DNA of 64,000 nt, taken from assembly GCA_028386065.3 (NCBI GenBank), contig JAKUCV010004748.1, forward strand, positions 93,889 through 157,888. Reading direction: 5' to 3'. The notes under the pieces were generated by a model. That model did not search any database and had not been told where the DNA came from. It saw only the letters and a list, made by a program, of their open reading frames with translations. Numbering within the stretch: the stretch's first letter is position 1; each line of letters opens with the position of its first letter. A program made the translations under genes and the position numbers. Below, piece by piece: positions 9,591 to 22,439 of this stretch. This DNA is from Turnera subulata. Lineage: Eukaryota > Streptophyta > Magnoliopsida > Malpighiales > Passifloraceae.

Positions 9591-11654
9591 TTATCCTGAT
9601 TTTACATCATTAAGCAGCAAGTCACGGGGCTCAAGCATGTGGATAACATCTCCCATTGTAGGCCTGTGCTTCATGTCACTGTCAACACATCTAAGAGCAA
9701 GCAAGACTATGCGCTTCAGCTCCTTGGTAGACGGAATCTCTGGCAGCCTAGGATCCACCACATACATGATCTTCTGATTTGAGACCATAGACTTTAACCA
9801 TTCAACCAGAAATGCCTGCCATCAAGGATTGATGTTTATGTTAAAAGGGAATCTCTCTGGCAAGAAATTGAGGGTATAATGCAAAACAATTTGTCCTTAA
9901 GAGGAGTCTACTTGGGGTTGATTATGATCCACAGGAGTCCTTCCACATATGATCTCCATGACAAGGATTCCAAAGCTGTAAACATCACTTTTATCTCCAC
10001 TAGATGCACCACCTCGAGCTAAATACCTGGAAAACACTGACTTGTATTTCAAAACAGCCTAACAATCCAACGTAGTTGAAACAACTAGAATTGTCTTACC
10101 CAGATATTTCCATTGAACGAACTATTTGGCGAGAACCATCGGGACCTAAGAGCTTAGCAATTCCAAAGTCCGAGATCTTGGGATTCCATTGGTGATCAAG
10201 CAGAATGTTGGTAGATTTTAAGTTCCGGTTGATGATCTTTGGTTCAATACCCTCATGAAGGTAAGCCAATCTTATTTTAGCAGCAGACAGCTTATACTAT
10301 ATCAGAAAAGTAACTGAAAAGGTATAAACTGCATGATCAAGTTAGTTCACTTCAAATCTCAGGACCACTTCACTTACCCTTTTGCAATTCCATGGATGAT
10401 GTTCATCCTTACACGCCATGTTAGGGGGCTGACTTGTCCTGGACACGCATGAAGCCATCGATAAAGACTACCATTATCCACATACTCGTTCACAAGGATT
10501 CTAGTACAAAGAAAATTAAAAAAAGTTTTTAAGGCAATGGGTAAAACAACATAAGCAAGCTTTCAGTGATGGCTCAATAAACTCTCGTAAACTTTAGGAT
10601 AACTAAAAAAAAATCTCTTCTTATGTAACACAAAAGCAAACATATACCTGTAACCTTCTTCCACACAGTATCCGACCAATGTGACTAGATTCTTGTGCCT
10701 GGCATGTCTGATCACTTCCACTTCTGCTAAGAAATTCTCAGCTTGGCAACTGATGATTAATCAGTTTGTCAATAGAATTATAAAGCCATCCGTGTAGGAA
10801 CAATGCAATGAAGGCTGACTATTAGAAAGGTAGACATTAAATTACTGTGTCCGATCTAATTCTGATAGAGTTTAACAAATTGAACAAATAGTTACTATTC
10901 TCTTCAAAGAAAGAAATATAAACTTTAAAGAGTTGGAAAAAAATGTAATGTAACCTGAGCTTTAGCAAAGTCAGGATACATAGCCATTTTTTATTCTATT
11001 TTACAGACTCTCTTGCACTTTCCATGATTTTTGAATCAACCAAGAAAACATTAATCCTGTGCAGAAGAAAAATCAACCACAAAATTATTTGTGTTAAAAA
11101 GAGTACAAATATTACCTCTTGCTCAACCTCTTGACAGCTACCCTAGTAGTATCCAACAGGATGCCACGATAAACAATACCATGATCTCCATTTCCAATAA
11201 CATTCTCGTCAGAAAATCCATTTGTCACCACCTCAATCTCCTTCAAAGCCACCCTATTTCCCCTCCTTGCATCCAAAAGCACTACAGCCGACTGTGAAGC
11301 AACCAGCTCCACATGATCACCACCACTCCCTTGAGTATGGTCGTCTAGCTTGGCCACATTCATTTCGACGTCCGAAATTCGACCCGAAAGAAGGCGTTTA
11401 TCCAGGGCGGAGGAACAACGATGAGGGCTGTGAATGTTGGTGCAAGAAATCGGGTTTGATAAACGGAAGCTGCAGCGGGGTTTTAAGGATTTGGAGTTTC
11501 TGCGACGGAAATAGATTATGCAGAGGAACGTGAAGAGCAGGATCAGGACAATGAAGAGTGCAACGGCGGCAAGTATGAGAACCCATAATTTGATACCAAA
11601 GAAAGGAGTATGCTTTGAGAGCTTGGTGTCAAGAGATGGCGATTTTAAGGACAT
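9591..11654 (-). CDS. Membrane-anchored receptor-like kinase, catalytic residues replaced (probable pseudokinase)
   Basis: Six exons (11654-11116, 10749-10648, 10500-10378, 10270-10100, 10026-9912, 9815-9591) join in phase to 424 residues. There is a short N-terminus, one transmembrane segment (LWVLILAAVALFIVLILL), a cytosolic linker and a protein kinase domain. It resembles the plant family of At1g01540-type kinases with no large ectodomain. ATP-binding parts are kept: glycine loop GNGDHG, VAVK lysine, EVEVI helix, DFG. The catalytic loop reads INRNLKSTN instead of HRD...N, so the proton-accepting Asp is Asn and the His is Asn. The activation segment has YLARGG where GYVAPEYA is expected. 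Splice sites are canonical and no frame is broken, so this is an intact but probably catalytically dead protein rather than a decayed gene. Confidence 0.88.
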
Positions 11655-12550
11655 GGCTAGAGATAAGTGAACTGAACTTGTTACTTTAATGGTTAGTTCG
11701 AACTCTAGAGAGAGATGATAGTGGAGATTCGTTTTGGCTGGAAAAAACTTGGGGGTTTTGTTATAATCCTTCTACTTTGAATTATAACAACTGAACTGCG
11801 GGAGAAGCGGGAAATTTAGATATGGTTGTGGGGAGTGCTGACCCTCCTAGTGTGAAAGCCTCCATTTTTCTCCATTGCTTTGCGTGGTTAGGATTAAAAT
11901 ATTTCTTCCAAAAATAATCTAACGATCTCAATTACATCTTAATGAATTGCAATATATAATAACTAATATATTTGTTTTTCATTAGTGTAGAATTCTTTTG
12001 GGGGTGAAACATAAAACTACATCTTCTAACATAAAGAAGAGTGAGGAAAAAACAAGAAAAAGAAAACTAGAATTTCGCCTTTATTGTGTGGATTGTATTT
12101 TATTACTACTTGGTGTAGTTCACATAATTTCAACTCTCATCATGCATATGCTTATTTGACTGTCAAGGATTGCTTTTTAACCTAAATTTTTCTTTCAATC
12201 AATTGATCCTTTTTCTGTTGTAAGTTGAGATAGAGGCCTATACCTTACTCATGCTAATTTGCTTTTTCGAACGAACACTGCAACAAGAAACGCGATAAGC
12301 CAAATGATACACGAACTGTAGGCAACCATACATAGATATTAAGATCAACTCTATATCATATTCCAATATGTTGAATGTATTTCTCTTCATTACTAAATTT
12401 TTCTATACAGCGATTGGCATTGCTGCGTAACGTAACTCGTCAAGGGAACCCCGTCCAACGAATTGCCACCAAATAGAAAAAATCCAGAATCAGAGGTGTG
12501 CTGTTCCCAAGTTGATACCCTCTCCTTTTTGTCAGTCAGAAAATTGCCTT
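11655..12550. other. Intergenic: kinase promoter side and cyclotransferase 3' end
   Basis: AT-rich sequence upstream of the minus-strand kinase start and downstream of the cyclotransferase stop. No coding sequence or repeat was recognised. Confidence 0.5.
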
Positions 12551-15500
12551 TTAAATACCATTTTCCGACTTTGGCATGTCAAAATATGGCGGTATGCACA
12601 ATTGCTGGATTCGTCCCTGATCAAAATGTTTCTTTAAAGGATGCAACTTGATTTCATAAAGCTTCGGCCATAGTTTTCCAGTGACTGCAAAAAAAAACCA
12701 AAAGAACACAGATAAATGGTTAAAATCATGTTGCAAAAGACAGTGAAGACAACTACTATTTAAGCCCAAAAGATGCGTTAGTTCCAGTAAGGGGACAAGA
12801 TTATTGATTTAGTTGATTCATACCTTTATATGTGAATGATTTTAATTGCCATATGTTTTAACAACATGCCTTCTAATAATTGACCACATTATTATGAAGA
12901 CTAGGGCAAAGCAATATCAATTTCAAAGATTTCGCACTACATGTTTAGCTATTATCATAATGTCGACCAGATTAATTACCAGAATATAAGTTGTTTTACA
13001 AGCTCAAAAACTTGCTATAACATCAAACTGTTACACTGGCAAAAAGATCCAAGAGAGCTAACGAACAAAGAATTTAGATGACTGCTGAAAAAGGAGATGG
13101 CTTGTGTAGTTATTAAACAATAAGTGGCTGGTTTAAGGGACAAGGAGAATGATCTGGCACAGACACAATAATGTTCAACACCTAAAAGGTACCTTGGTAG
13201 GGGTTATGACAGCAAGGAAAACAAAAAATAAATCACCAACAGCAAACAGCTTTATAGGAAAAAAGTTTAGGAGCTATCCAACTGAGATGCTTACCAAAAA
13301 TGCGCTCATCTTTGCTATTCCACGCTATGCCATTTAAGACATCAATACCCTACAAAGAAGGGTTGTGAAAGAAATAATTAGGCACTAATCTTTATCTGGT
13401 AAAAATCAGCACAGAAAAATACAAGACCAGGAACACATGATCATGCTCATCCTTCTCGTTCATTCTCATTGTTTGTAGTTTATTTACAAATCAGACTGAA
13501 TAGAATTACAAACTTATTGGTCAAATGCTTACAGTATTTCCAGCAGCTATCAGGTCCCTCCTGCAAAATGAGAAGGAAGATCATTAAATAAAACTATCAA
13601 AGCATAATTGGAGTTAATACTACATGATCAAATGATGCCAAATGTCGGTGAGCCCGTTGCAAAATAGCAAAAAAAAAAGGACAGACTAGAAAAATGAGAA
13701 ATTTTAGTTATCACCTTAAATTTTGAAGCATGATCCAGCCAAGCAATGTTCCATCTTTGGGAGATATTCTGGCGATACAATCAGTCTGAACAAGAATGAG
13801 AGAAAGCTTCAGTGGATACTCAAAACAGAAAGGGAAAGTAGGATGGTTGCTCACCACTGACCAGAATTCATTTAAAAAGTGAACCAAAATTTTCGTATGT
13901 TAACATGAGGCTGTTGTCTTGCTCTAAAATTCACGTAATTTTCTGAAGGACGTAAATGAAGTTAAGCTGGGAACGGCAAACAGCGTTTCTCTTATGCCCA
14001 TGACAATGTCAGATTCAAGCGTGATTTGCCAAAAACAATTTTCAAGTGGGATCACAATCCATCCCAATTAAATCCTGCAAAAACAATTTAACACAATCCC
14101 CAGGGGGGATAGAAAAGGTAAACCAAGCAACAGGATGAGCAAGATTTGGGAGGAAGTCAGCCAGTAGTTACCCTCCGGATAAACTTGTCCAAAACCAAGT
14201 TACCAATCCCAATTCCTCAAATTATTCAAGGCTAGCAAGAGATTCCAAATAGAGATTAACTTGGCTTCCAGTAAGATAAGCTCCTCACAGTAATTAGAAT
14301 CCCAAAATTTAACAGTAATAGCACAGCTTCAGTTCGTTTCTTGTTTTGTCCCCTTGACTAAAAACCTATTAGCTTTCTCTCTTTGCTCGGAAGATATATT
14401 TTAACAATCCAACATTTCCGAATCACATCCTCTCAAGTTGTGATCGAGCTCCTATATAAACTCTCTTGTTACCCAACATTCACATTTTCCAGCACGTCAT
14501 TCTCACCATTCCCACAAGATGAAATAAAACAAAAACTTTCAGAGAAACATTTCCAAATCACATCCTCTCAAGTTGTGATCGAGCTTCTATATAAACTCTC
14601 TTGTTACCCAACATTCACATTTTCCAGCACGTCATTCTCACTATTCCCACAAGATGAAATAAAACAAAAACTTTCAGAGAAACATTTCCAAATCACATCC
14701 TCTCAAGTTGTGATCGAGCTCCTATATAAACTCTCTTGTTACCCAACATTCACATTTTACAGCACGTCATTCTCACCATTCCCACAAGATGAAATAAAAC
14801 AAAAACTTTCAGAGAAGTTAAATTGGATTAACCAAGACCAATACTTTTGGTTTTTCTGATTTCAGTCAATGCAGCACCAAGTTGATGTTAATTAAATTTC
14901 AAAAAATTCATTAGAACCAAAACAGACTAGGAAAAAACTTAATGAAATAAAAATTTACTCCTTTTTAGCAGTTGGTAAGGATTTTGTTATTGTCATAGAG
15001 CCAGGAGGCAGCTATACATCAACAAACCCATGCAATCAGTAAATGCACATAATAATAGGATGTCCGAAACTGCATGTATAATAATGCGAGAGCGGAAGGC
15101 ATACCCCATAAACATTAGCCCAGACTTCGCCATTTACAAACTCTAGTTCATTGAGGTAGTGTACATCAACACCACCGTATTTGATAATGTCTTTCTGAAT
15201 GACTGCACCAAGAAAAGGGAGAAAAAGCAACAGTGAGCCTCTGTAAATAGAGTGATAAGAATTCCCACAATGGAAGCAAATATCAACTATGGGGAAAAAG
15301 ATCCTAGAAACTTAAAAATTACAAGGGCTTTAATAGAAAAAGAAGTAGAACAAGAAGAAGTGGAAGAAATTTCTGGAAAGAAAGAATGAACACCAATTCG
15401 TTTATGCAAGAAAAACCTGTAAATGTTCGAGGGTCAATCTGATACAATGCTGAAGTTCCATCACTGCCGAACAAAACTTTTCCATCTGTTGCAAGTCCCC

Positions 15501-17719
15501 AACCGTCTTGCATGGGATTAGTAAATTTCCCAATCTGCACTATTAACAGAACTAGAATCAACAAAGATTCAGCATCGCTTTTGTCCAGACATATGGAAGG
15601 CAAAATAAAATTTAGATGATCAATGATTAGGGGAAGCTACGGTCTAGCAGAAATAAAGACTGATTCTTCAAGGACGGCTCTAAATGCAACAGAGTGAACA
15701 AAATCCAAGAATCAGCAAGCAATTTTGACCATCAAATCATATTAGTGCTCAAATTTCTGCTCCACGGGAAGCTTGGAAGGAGGAAGTGATGAAAAGTAGA
15801 AGGCAGAGAAATTGCAGGAAAATGTTACCAAATGTAAAGGAGGAAAAAGCTCACAAGCATTACATGTATTTAGCAATGTACGTGTATCATATTAAAGGAT
15901 AGGGAGAAGCACAAACTTTGCTTAAGTTATTTCGGTCATATATGAAACCAGTTTTTGTCAACCAAGTTACTTGCAACAGCCTACAAAAAACAAGTCACTG
16001 CGTTAGCAAATTATTCCTATGATTCTAATACTGCTAGCGTAGAAAAAAATGATTTTAATACAGCTGCATCTACAAAAACAGTAGGGACAAGCTCAATTGC
16101 TTGTGAAATTGAATAAAGAAGTTAAAAATACAACGTTCATGCATTAAAAAAGATAATTACCTGAAAATCACTACAGCATCGAGGTTGTTTGAACGTTTAC
16201 AAAGATAAAACGTCTAGAGGCAACAACACGAGCAAAACAAACAAACTGTGCAAGGAATTCACGTGATGACCCTACAAAATTTGTTCCTAGATGCACAGGA
16301 AGAAACTAAAAGTACAAAAAAGAAAGAGAAAACAGCAATGGATCAAAGAAAAAATATGGACCCAGCCAATAATGGACTTGGTACGAGTTATTTTATGTTG
16401 ATGACAAGCGTGTAGCTGATAAGCCAACTCTTTTTGAAGAACATTCATGATCCAATGAGTAGGATCCAACAAATTTTAATATTCATCAAAGAACCAAGTC
16501 TAATCCTTTAGCCTCCTGTTTGATAAGCAGATTGAAAGTGCTCACTAAAAAGCTATAAGAAGAGATGGGAAAGCATATTATCCACTCCAACATACTATCA
16601 AATTCAAACTCTTAGCATGCAAGAAGAGAACAAAATGCAATTATGACACAAACCTTTCACCAACAAGAGTTAAACCTTCTCCAAAATAAGAACTGTCCAT
16701 TTCTTGAAGAACCTCGACCTGTACATGCACAATACATAGAATATCAATAAAAATGCCCGGCTTTTGTAAAATTACAACATTAAGGGTGAGTTTTGCTGGT
16801 ATCTATCTCCTCGAACCATCAATAAGAGAAGCACGGTGAGTATACTATTCTACATCCTTCAAACTGCTGAACTTGCTGACAGCATATATGCCCAACAATT
16901 TCGGACACCAAAACAATTCTCTAGATGAAGAGAAAATAGAAAAGGGCCTCACACCTTCCCGGTCTCAAGAGCAACCCTTCGGACCGATGACTGAAATGTG
17001 CAAAACAGTGAATTTTAGGTGACTGATAAACAAAAGCTTTACTCAAGTAAAAGAAAGAAATGCAATGCCATCCTATAAAATGGCAGTAGAACTGACAGCA
17101 AAGCTGAAACATAGATGGAAAACCACAAAAATAAAAAAGATAGACGCGTATTAGGGTAGCCTGGGAATAAAATAACAAGCAAACTCACACTCCCGTAAAG
17201 CCCAGTTGACTCGAACAGTGACCCATTTCCGGCACAAAGAAGACCCTGCAATGCAATTAAAGCATTCATGTTAATTCCCTAGACAGAAATTATCAACTAC
17301 TCACTTACGCATGGATCACGAAGAAAAGGATTACCCACAGTCATAATCTACCACGGTATAGTAACTAAAATCTAGCTTCAAATGCCACCGACAGCTTAAT
17401 TTTTTTTTTATCCCCCAAAAAAAGACGCAGTTTTTAAGCTAAAATGTACCTGAGTGAAGGCTTTGGGGTCGTGAGGGAACTCATTGACCACTTGAATCGC
17501 GTAGATTTTGGGCGACTGGTCAACGGAAGCTAACCCGATCCACATGTTCGACGAAATTCCGAGGAGAAGACTGACGGCGAAGATCATGGCTGCGGAAACG
17601 AGCAGGAGGGAGACTTTCCTGTAGATGAAAGGAGAGGGTTGATGAGGAGGAGGATTAGTAGAATGCATTAGCGTGTTGGATCGCTTGCTCCGCTTCTTAT
17701 TCAGAGACTTAATCCCCAT
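12551..17719 (-). CDS. QC: Glutaminyl-peptide cyclotransferase (plant QC type)
   Basis: Eleven exons (17719-17450, 17245-17189, 16990-16955, 16718-16654, 15980-15917, 15534-15417, 15202-15105, 13785-13715, 13560-13533, 13349-13295, 12684-12551) join in phase to 331 residues. The enzyme converts N-terminal Gln to pyroglutamate. The N-terminus is basic and followed by one membrane segment (VSLLLVSAAMIFAVSLLLG), giving a type II protein facing the ER/Golgi lumen. Family hallmarks are VVNEFPHDPKAFTQ, STGLYG, QDGWGLATDGKVLFGSDG, YLNELEFVNGEVWANV, LNGIAW and FVTGKLWPKLYEIK. The length fits the plant family, which is a beta-propeller unrelated to animal QC. The intron between 15105 and 13785 carries a three-copy tandem repeat. 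The gene is divergent from the HSP90 gene at 18459, with 739 bp between start codons. Confidence 0.95.
14412..14816. repeat. 3 x 135 bp tandem repeat in a QC intron
   Basis: Three near-identical 135 bp units start at 14412, 14547 and 14682. By eye, units 1 and 3 differ at two positions. The unit length is a multiple of three, which keeps a spurious plus-strand frame open across all copies. Each copy contains CTATATAAACTC, a good match to a plant TATA box in plus orientation, antisense to the host gene. Confidence 0.95.
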
Positions 17720-18087
17720 AGTGGGGGGACTAATCTCATGGGGATTAATCGAGTAATGCCAAAACAGAAGGCGGTTTTGTTTGGTTGGGGATAAAGAAGA
17801 CCGAACATTTAACTAGTGCCTTCCTGTTCCTGTCCCGGCAGCAGCTGGTCACACACTGAATCCGTTTTGACTTTTCGTGTTCGTATTTCTCCGCCATTCG
17901 ATTTCGTGTACCAAAAAAACAACGACTAGCCAACGGTTTCCTGATAAGTTTGGGCCGAATAGGGTGTATTGGGCTCGGAGCATGGTGACATATGGGCCGG
18001 AGTGTCGCGAGCGTGTGTGTGTGTTCAAGCTGCACGTGCGAGATCATGGTCAGCGGGAAACTACCATCCCAACTGCCCGGGGAAACA

Positions 18088-18102
18088 AGAACATTCCAGA
18101 CA
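18088..18102 (+). promoter_or_regulatory. Heat shock element
   Basis: The sequence GAAcaTTCcaGA at 18089-18100 fits three alternating nGAAn units, the binding site of heat shock factor trimers, about 200 bp upstream of the TATA run of HSP90-1. Confidence 0.7.
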
Positions 18103-18120
18103 TGAACGGTTATAAGAGAA

Positions 18121-18134
18121 AGAACCTTCTCGAG
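18121..18134 (+). promoter_or_regulatory. Second heat shock element
   Basis: GAAccTTCtcGAg at 18122-18134 gives three alternating units. A weaker third site (GAAgaATCcaGAA, 18192-18204) follows. The same GAAgaATCcaGA core recurs upstream of HSP90-2 at about 39840. Confidence 0.65.
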
Positions 18135-18458
18135 TCACACAAACCAGGTGAAAAGGCGGCAATGTGGAGAGTGAAACGGCGACGTCTCGTGGAAGAATCC
18201 AGAAACACGAAGCAAAAAGCGGCAATTTGCCCCCGGTTACACGCCTAGGTAATGGAGAAGAAGAGACTAGAAGCACCTCAACCTGCATTGCCTTGCCAGT
18301 ATATATATACTCTCCCTCTCCTCTCTGCAAAACCAGTTCCAGATTCCAGCAAAACGATCAAGCAAAGTTTTGTTCTTTTCAGCTCTCTCTTTTCTCTCTC
18401 GCTCGCTTGCGTTTTGTTGTGGTGCTGTGATTACGTTTGTGTGTGAGGAGCAGTGAGG

Positions 18459-20868
18459 ATGGCGGATGTGCAGATGGCTGATGCAGAGACCTTCGCATTC
18501 CAGGCGGAGATCAACCAGCTTCTCAGCCTGATCATCAACACTTTCTATAGCAACAAAGAGATTTTCTTGCGTGAGCTCATCAGCAATGCTTCTGATGTAA
18601 GTTAATCGAGTCCTTGTCGTTTGGTTACGCATATGTTTTTATTTATTAGGCGCTGGTTTCTGATTTATTTGATTGTTTGGTTAGGCTTTGGATAAGATTA
18701 GATTCGAGAGCTTGACTGATAAGAGCAAGCTTGATGCTCAACCGGAGTTGTTCATCAGGCTTGTGCCTGACAAGGCCAACAAGACTCTCTCCATTATTGA
18801 CAGTGGCATTGGCATGACCAAAGCTGGTACGTTTGTAGATGGGCAACCAATGGAATTTTACTCAATTTGTGTGTGCCTATTTCTTTTGTTGGGTTGTATT
18901 GTGTGTTTAATTCTTTTTCTAATTTGCTGTAGATTTGGTGAACAATTTGGGTACGATTGCGAGGTCTGGGACCAAGGAATTCATGGAGGCATTGCAGGCC
19001 GGGGCTGACGTGAGCATGATTGGCCAGTTCGGTGTGGGTTTCTACTCTGCTTATCTCGTGGCAGAGAAGGTCATCGTCACCACAAAACACAATGACGACG
19101 AGCAGTATATCTGGGAATCCCAGGCCGGTGGTTCCTTCACCGTCACCAGAGATGTTAATGGTGAGCAACTTGGCAGGGGTACCAAGATCACCCTCTTCCT
19201 CAAAGAGGATCAGGTAGATATTTTGTCCTGTGTTTCTTAGGGTCATTTTATCTTGGCTGATGTGAGATCGTTCCTGGTTGATTGCCTCAAATGTTTTGTT
19301 GGTTTTGGTTTCTGCAGCTTGAATATTTGGAGGAGAGGAGGATCAAGGACTTGGTGAAAAAACACTCTGAATTCATCAGCTACCCTATCTATCTCTGGAC
19401 TGAGAAAACAACAGAGAAGGAAATCAGTGACGACGAGGAAGATGAACCAAAGAAGGAAGAAGAAGGGGATGTCGAGGATGTTGATGAGGACAAGGAGAAA
19501 AAATCCAAGAAGAAGAAGATCAAGGAGGTTTCTCACGAGTGGCAACTCATCAACAAGCAGAAGCCCATCTGGCTGCGCAAGCCTGAGGAGATTACCAAGG
19601 AGGAGTACGCTTCCTTCTATAAGAGCTTGACCAATGACTGGGAGGATCATCTTGCCGTCAAGCACTTCTCCGTCGAGGGTCAGCTTGAATTCAAGGCTAT
19701 CCTATTTGTGCCAAAGAGGGCTCCTTTCGATCTGTTTGACACTCGCAAGAAGATGAACAACATCAAACTCTATGTCAGGAGGGTGTTTATTATGGACAAC
19801 TGCGAGGAGCTTATCCCTGAATATCTCGGATTTGTTAAGGGAGTTGTTGATTCTGATGATCTGCCACTCAACATCTCTCGTGAGATGCTGCAACAGAACA
19901 AGATTCTCAAGGTTATCAGGAAGAATCTTGTGAAGAAATGCATTGAGATGTTCAACGAGATCGCGGAGAACAAGGAGGATTACAACAAATTCTATGAGGC
20001 CTTCTCGAAGAACTTGAAATTGGGTATCCATGAGGATAGCCAGAACAGAGCTAAATTGGCCGACTTGCTCCGATACCATTCCACCAAGAGCGGTGACGAG
20101 TTGACAAGCTTGAAGGATTACGTAACCAGAATGAAGGAGGGGCAGAAGGACATATATTACATCACCGGCGAGAGTAAGAAGGCAGTGGAGAACTCTCCGT
20201 TCCTTGAGAGGCTCAAGAAGAAGGGTTATGAAGTGTTGTTCATGGTGGACGCAATTGATGAGTATGCGGTCGGGCAACTGAAAGAATATGATGGGAAGAA
20301 GCTGGTCTCTGCGACCAAAGAGGGATTGAAGCTTGATGATGAAACTGAAGAAGAGAAGAAGCAGAAAGAAGAGAAAAAGAAGTCTTTCGAGAACCTGTGC
20401 AAGGTTATTAAGGACATTTTGGGAGACAAGGTTGAGAAGGTGGTGGTCTCGGATAGGATTGTGGATTCACCCTGTTGTTTGGTGACCGGAGAGTATGGGT
20501 GGACCGCTAATATGGAAAGGATAATGAAGGCTCAGGCTTTAAGGGACAACAGCATGAGCTCTTACATGTCTAGCAAGAAGACTATGGAGATCAATCCCGA
20601 CAATGGCATCATGGAGGAGTTGAGGAAGAGAGCTGAGGCTGACAAGAATGACAAGTCTGTCAAGGACCTCGTCCTGCTGCTGTTTGAGACTGCTCTCCTC
20701 ACCTCTGGCTTCAGCCTGGACGATCCTAACACCTTTGCTGCTAGGATTCACAGGATGTTGAAGCTCGGCCTAAGCATTGACGAGGATGAAGCTGCTGGTG
20801 ATGATGCCGACATGCCTGCTTTGGAGGAAGAAGGTGCCGAGGAGAGCAAGATGGAGGAGGTGGACTAA
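18459..20868 (+). CDS. HSP90: Cytosolic heat shock protein 90, copy 1
   Basis: Exons 18459-18596, 18685-18826, 18933-19213 and 19318-20868 encode 703 residues. HSP90 is a dimeric ATP-dependent chaperone for kinases, receptors and other clients. The GHKL ATPase domain is seen from [20 protein letters not shown] through DSGIGMT and [15 protein letters not shown] charged linker ([20 protein letters not shown]) is followed by the middle domain ([19 protein letters not shown]) and the dimerisation domain. The last residues MEEVD are the docking site for TPR co-chaperones and mark the cytosolic class. There is no signal peptide and no KDEL. The promoter carries heat shock elements. The 3' UTR falls in a 744 bp tandem duplication starting 84 bp after the stop. 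A paralogue lies at 40129. Confidence 0.98.
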
Positions 20869-20951
20869 GCTGTTGCTACCTGAGGGATGGTCGTCTGGTT
20901 TTTGTGGGTCTCTGTCCTTTAATTGTGAAGCAAAGGATGACTTTTCTAATA

Positions 20952-22439
20952 GTCTTGTTTCCAGTCTTTTTACAGGAGTCGCGTCTTTCTCTGTAAGAAT
21001 TCGTTGAGGTTTTTGATGTGTGTCCCAATGCAAATAGTTTTTTCCTTGTATCTTGACAGTGGGATCCAAATATAGTCCTTTTTATCTGTTTTCTGCAACT
21101 AAGAATCTTCTTTAATATCGGAATTGATCAGACAGTAAATAGTTAGAGCTGGTTTCTAAAATGTTGCAGTAATATAATTCCTAACCTGCTAATACCATAC
21201 CAGTTTCAGGGGTTTTAGAGAACTTATATTATCTTTGCAGTGGCATGGAGTAGAGGATTTGCTTCCTTAATGTAACCATTCTGGGTGATGCACTCCGATT
21301 AAAAAGTTACTTAAGTACAAGTAGCGTTAGATCTTTGGACATTGTTATGCCATAACTAAGAGGCCGATCCATTATCCTTCAACGGTCGTGCCTTCCTTTT
21401 CGTTTGGCAAAAGGGCTGAAAACTGCATCACAATGATAGCACTTATCTTCTGATAGTGTTTGAAACTACCTAAATTACTTTGCCATTGAATGTGTAATGC
21501 TTTTTGGTTGGATACAGAGGATTTCAAATAAACATCTCCAATGGCTTGCAAGATGCATCCATTAAACTGAAGGCATGATCTGTCTGCAAGTAATCTGCTA
21601 GTGAGAGTATAATTTCTGTTGTAAGAGAACCTTTTTCTTTCTTTTTCTCCATCCTAGCTAGCTAGAATGATGTCAGAACCATTTGTAAAGTTAGGGTCTT
21701 GTTTCCAGTCTTTTTACAGGAGTCGCGTCTTTCTCTGTAAGAATTCGTTGAGGTTTTTGATGTGTGTCCCAATGCAAATAGTTTTTTCCTTGTATCTTGA
21801 CAGTGGGATCCAAATATAGTCCTTTTTATCTGTTTTCTGCAACTAAGAATCTTCTTTAATATCGGAATTGATCAGACAGTAAATAGTTAGAGCTGGTTTC
21901 TAAAATGTTGCAGTAATATAATTCCTAACCTGCTAATACCATACCAGTTTCAGGGGTTTTAGAGAACTTATATTATCTTTGCAGTGGCATGGAGTAGAGG
22001 ATTTGCTTCCTTAATGTAACCATTCTGGGTGATGCACTCCGATTAAAAAGTTACTTAAGTACAAGTAGCGTTAGATCTTTGGACATTGTTATGCCATAAC
22101 TAAGAGGCCGATCCATTATCCTTCAACGGTCGTGCCTTCCTTTTCGTTTGGCAAAAGGGCTGAAAACTGCATCACAATGATAGCACTTATCTTCTGATAG
22201 TGTTTGAAACTACCTAAATTACTTTGCCATTGAATGTGTAATGCTTTTTGGTTGGATACAGAGGATTTCAAATAAACATCTCCAATGGCTTGCAAGATGC
22301 ATCCATTAAACTGAAGGCATGATCTGTCTGCAAGTAATCTGCTAGTGAGAGTATAATTTCTGTTGTAAGAGAACCTTTTTCTTTCTTTTTCTCCATCCTA
22401 GCTAGCTAGAATGATGTCAGAACCATTTGTAAAGTTAGG
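20952..22439 (+). repeat. 744 bp exact tandem duplication including the HSP90-1 3' end
   Basis: The block 20952-21695 is repeated at 21696-22439. Reading both copies side by side I found no difference. The first copy includes the 3' UTR region of HSP90-1. The second ends in the first bases of the adjacent MITE. Such identity means a very recent event or an assembly artefact. Confidence 0.95.

Larger units (their letters stand above)
17720..18458. promoter_or_regulatory. Divergent promoter between QC and HSP90-1
   Basis: This 739 bp spacer separates the two start codons. On the HSP90 side it has a TATA run (TATATATATA, 18300-18309) about 150 bp before the ATG. Three heat-shock-element-like sites lie upstream of it. 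The HSP90 leader is CT-rich (around 18380-18410). Confidence 0.75.

Noticed and set aside
14383..14859. 158-codon plus-strand frame
   Set aside because: It is the intronic 135 bp tandem repeat read through; it lies in the middle of a minus-strand gene.
19702..20277. 191-codon minus-strand frame opposite HSP90-1 exon 4 (and a 220-codon one at 41409-42071 opposite HSP90-2)
   Set aside because: They mirror each other because the sense strands are near-identical and codon-biased. No domain, no splice context.
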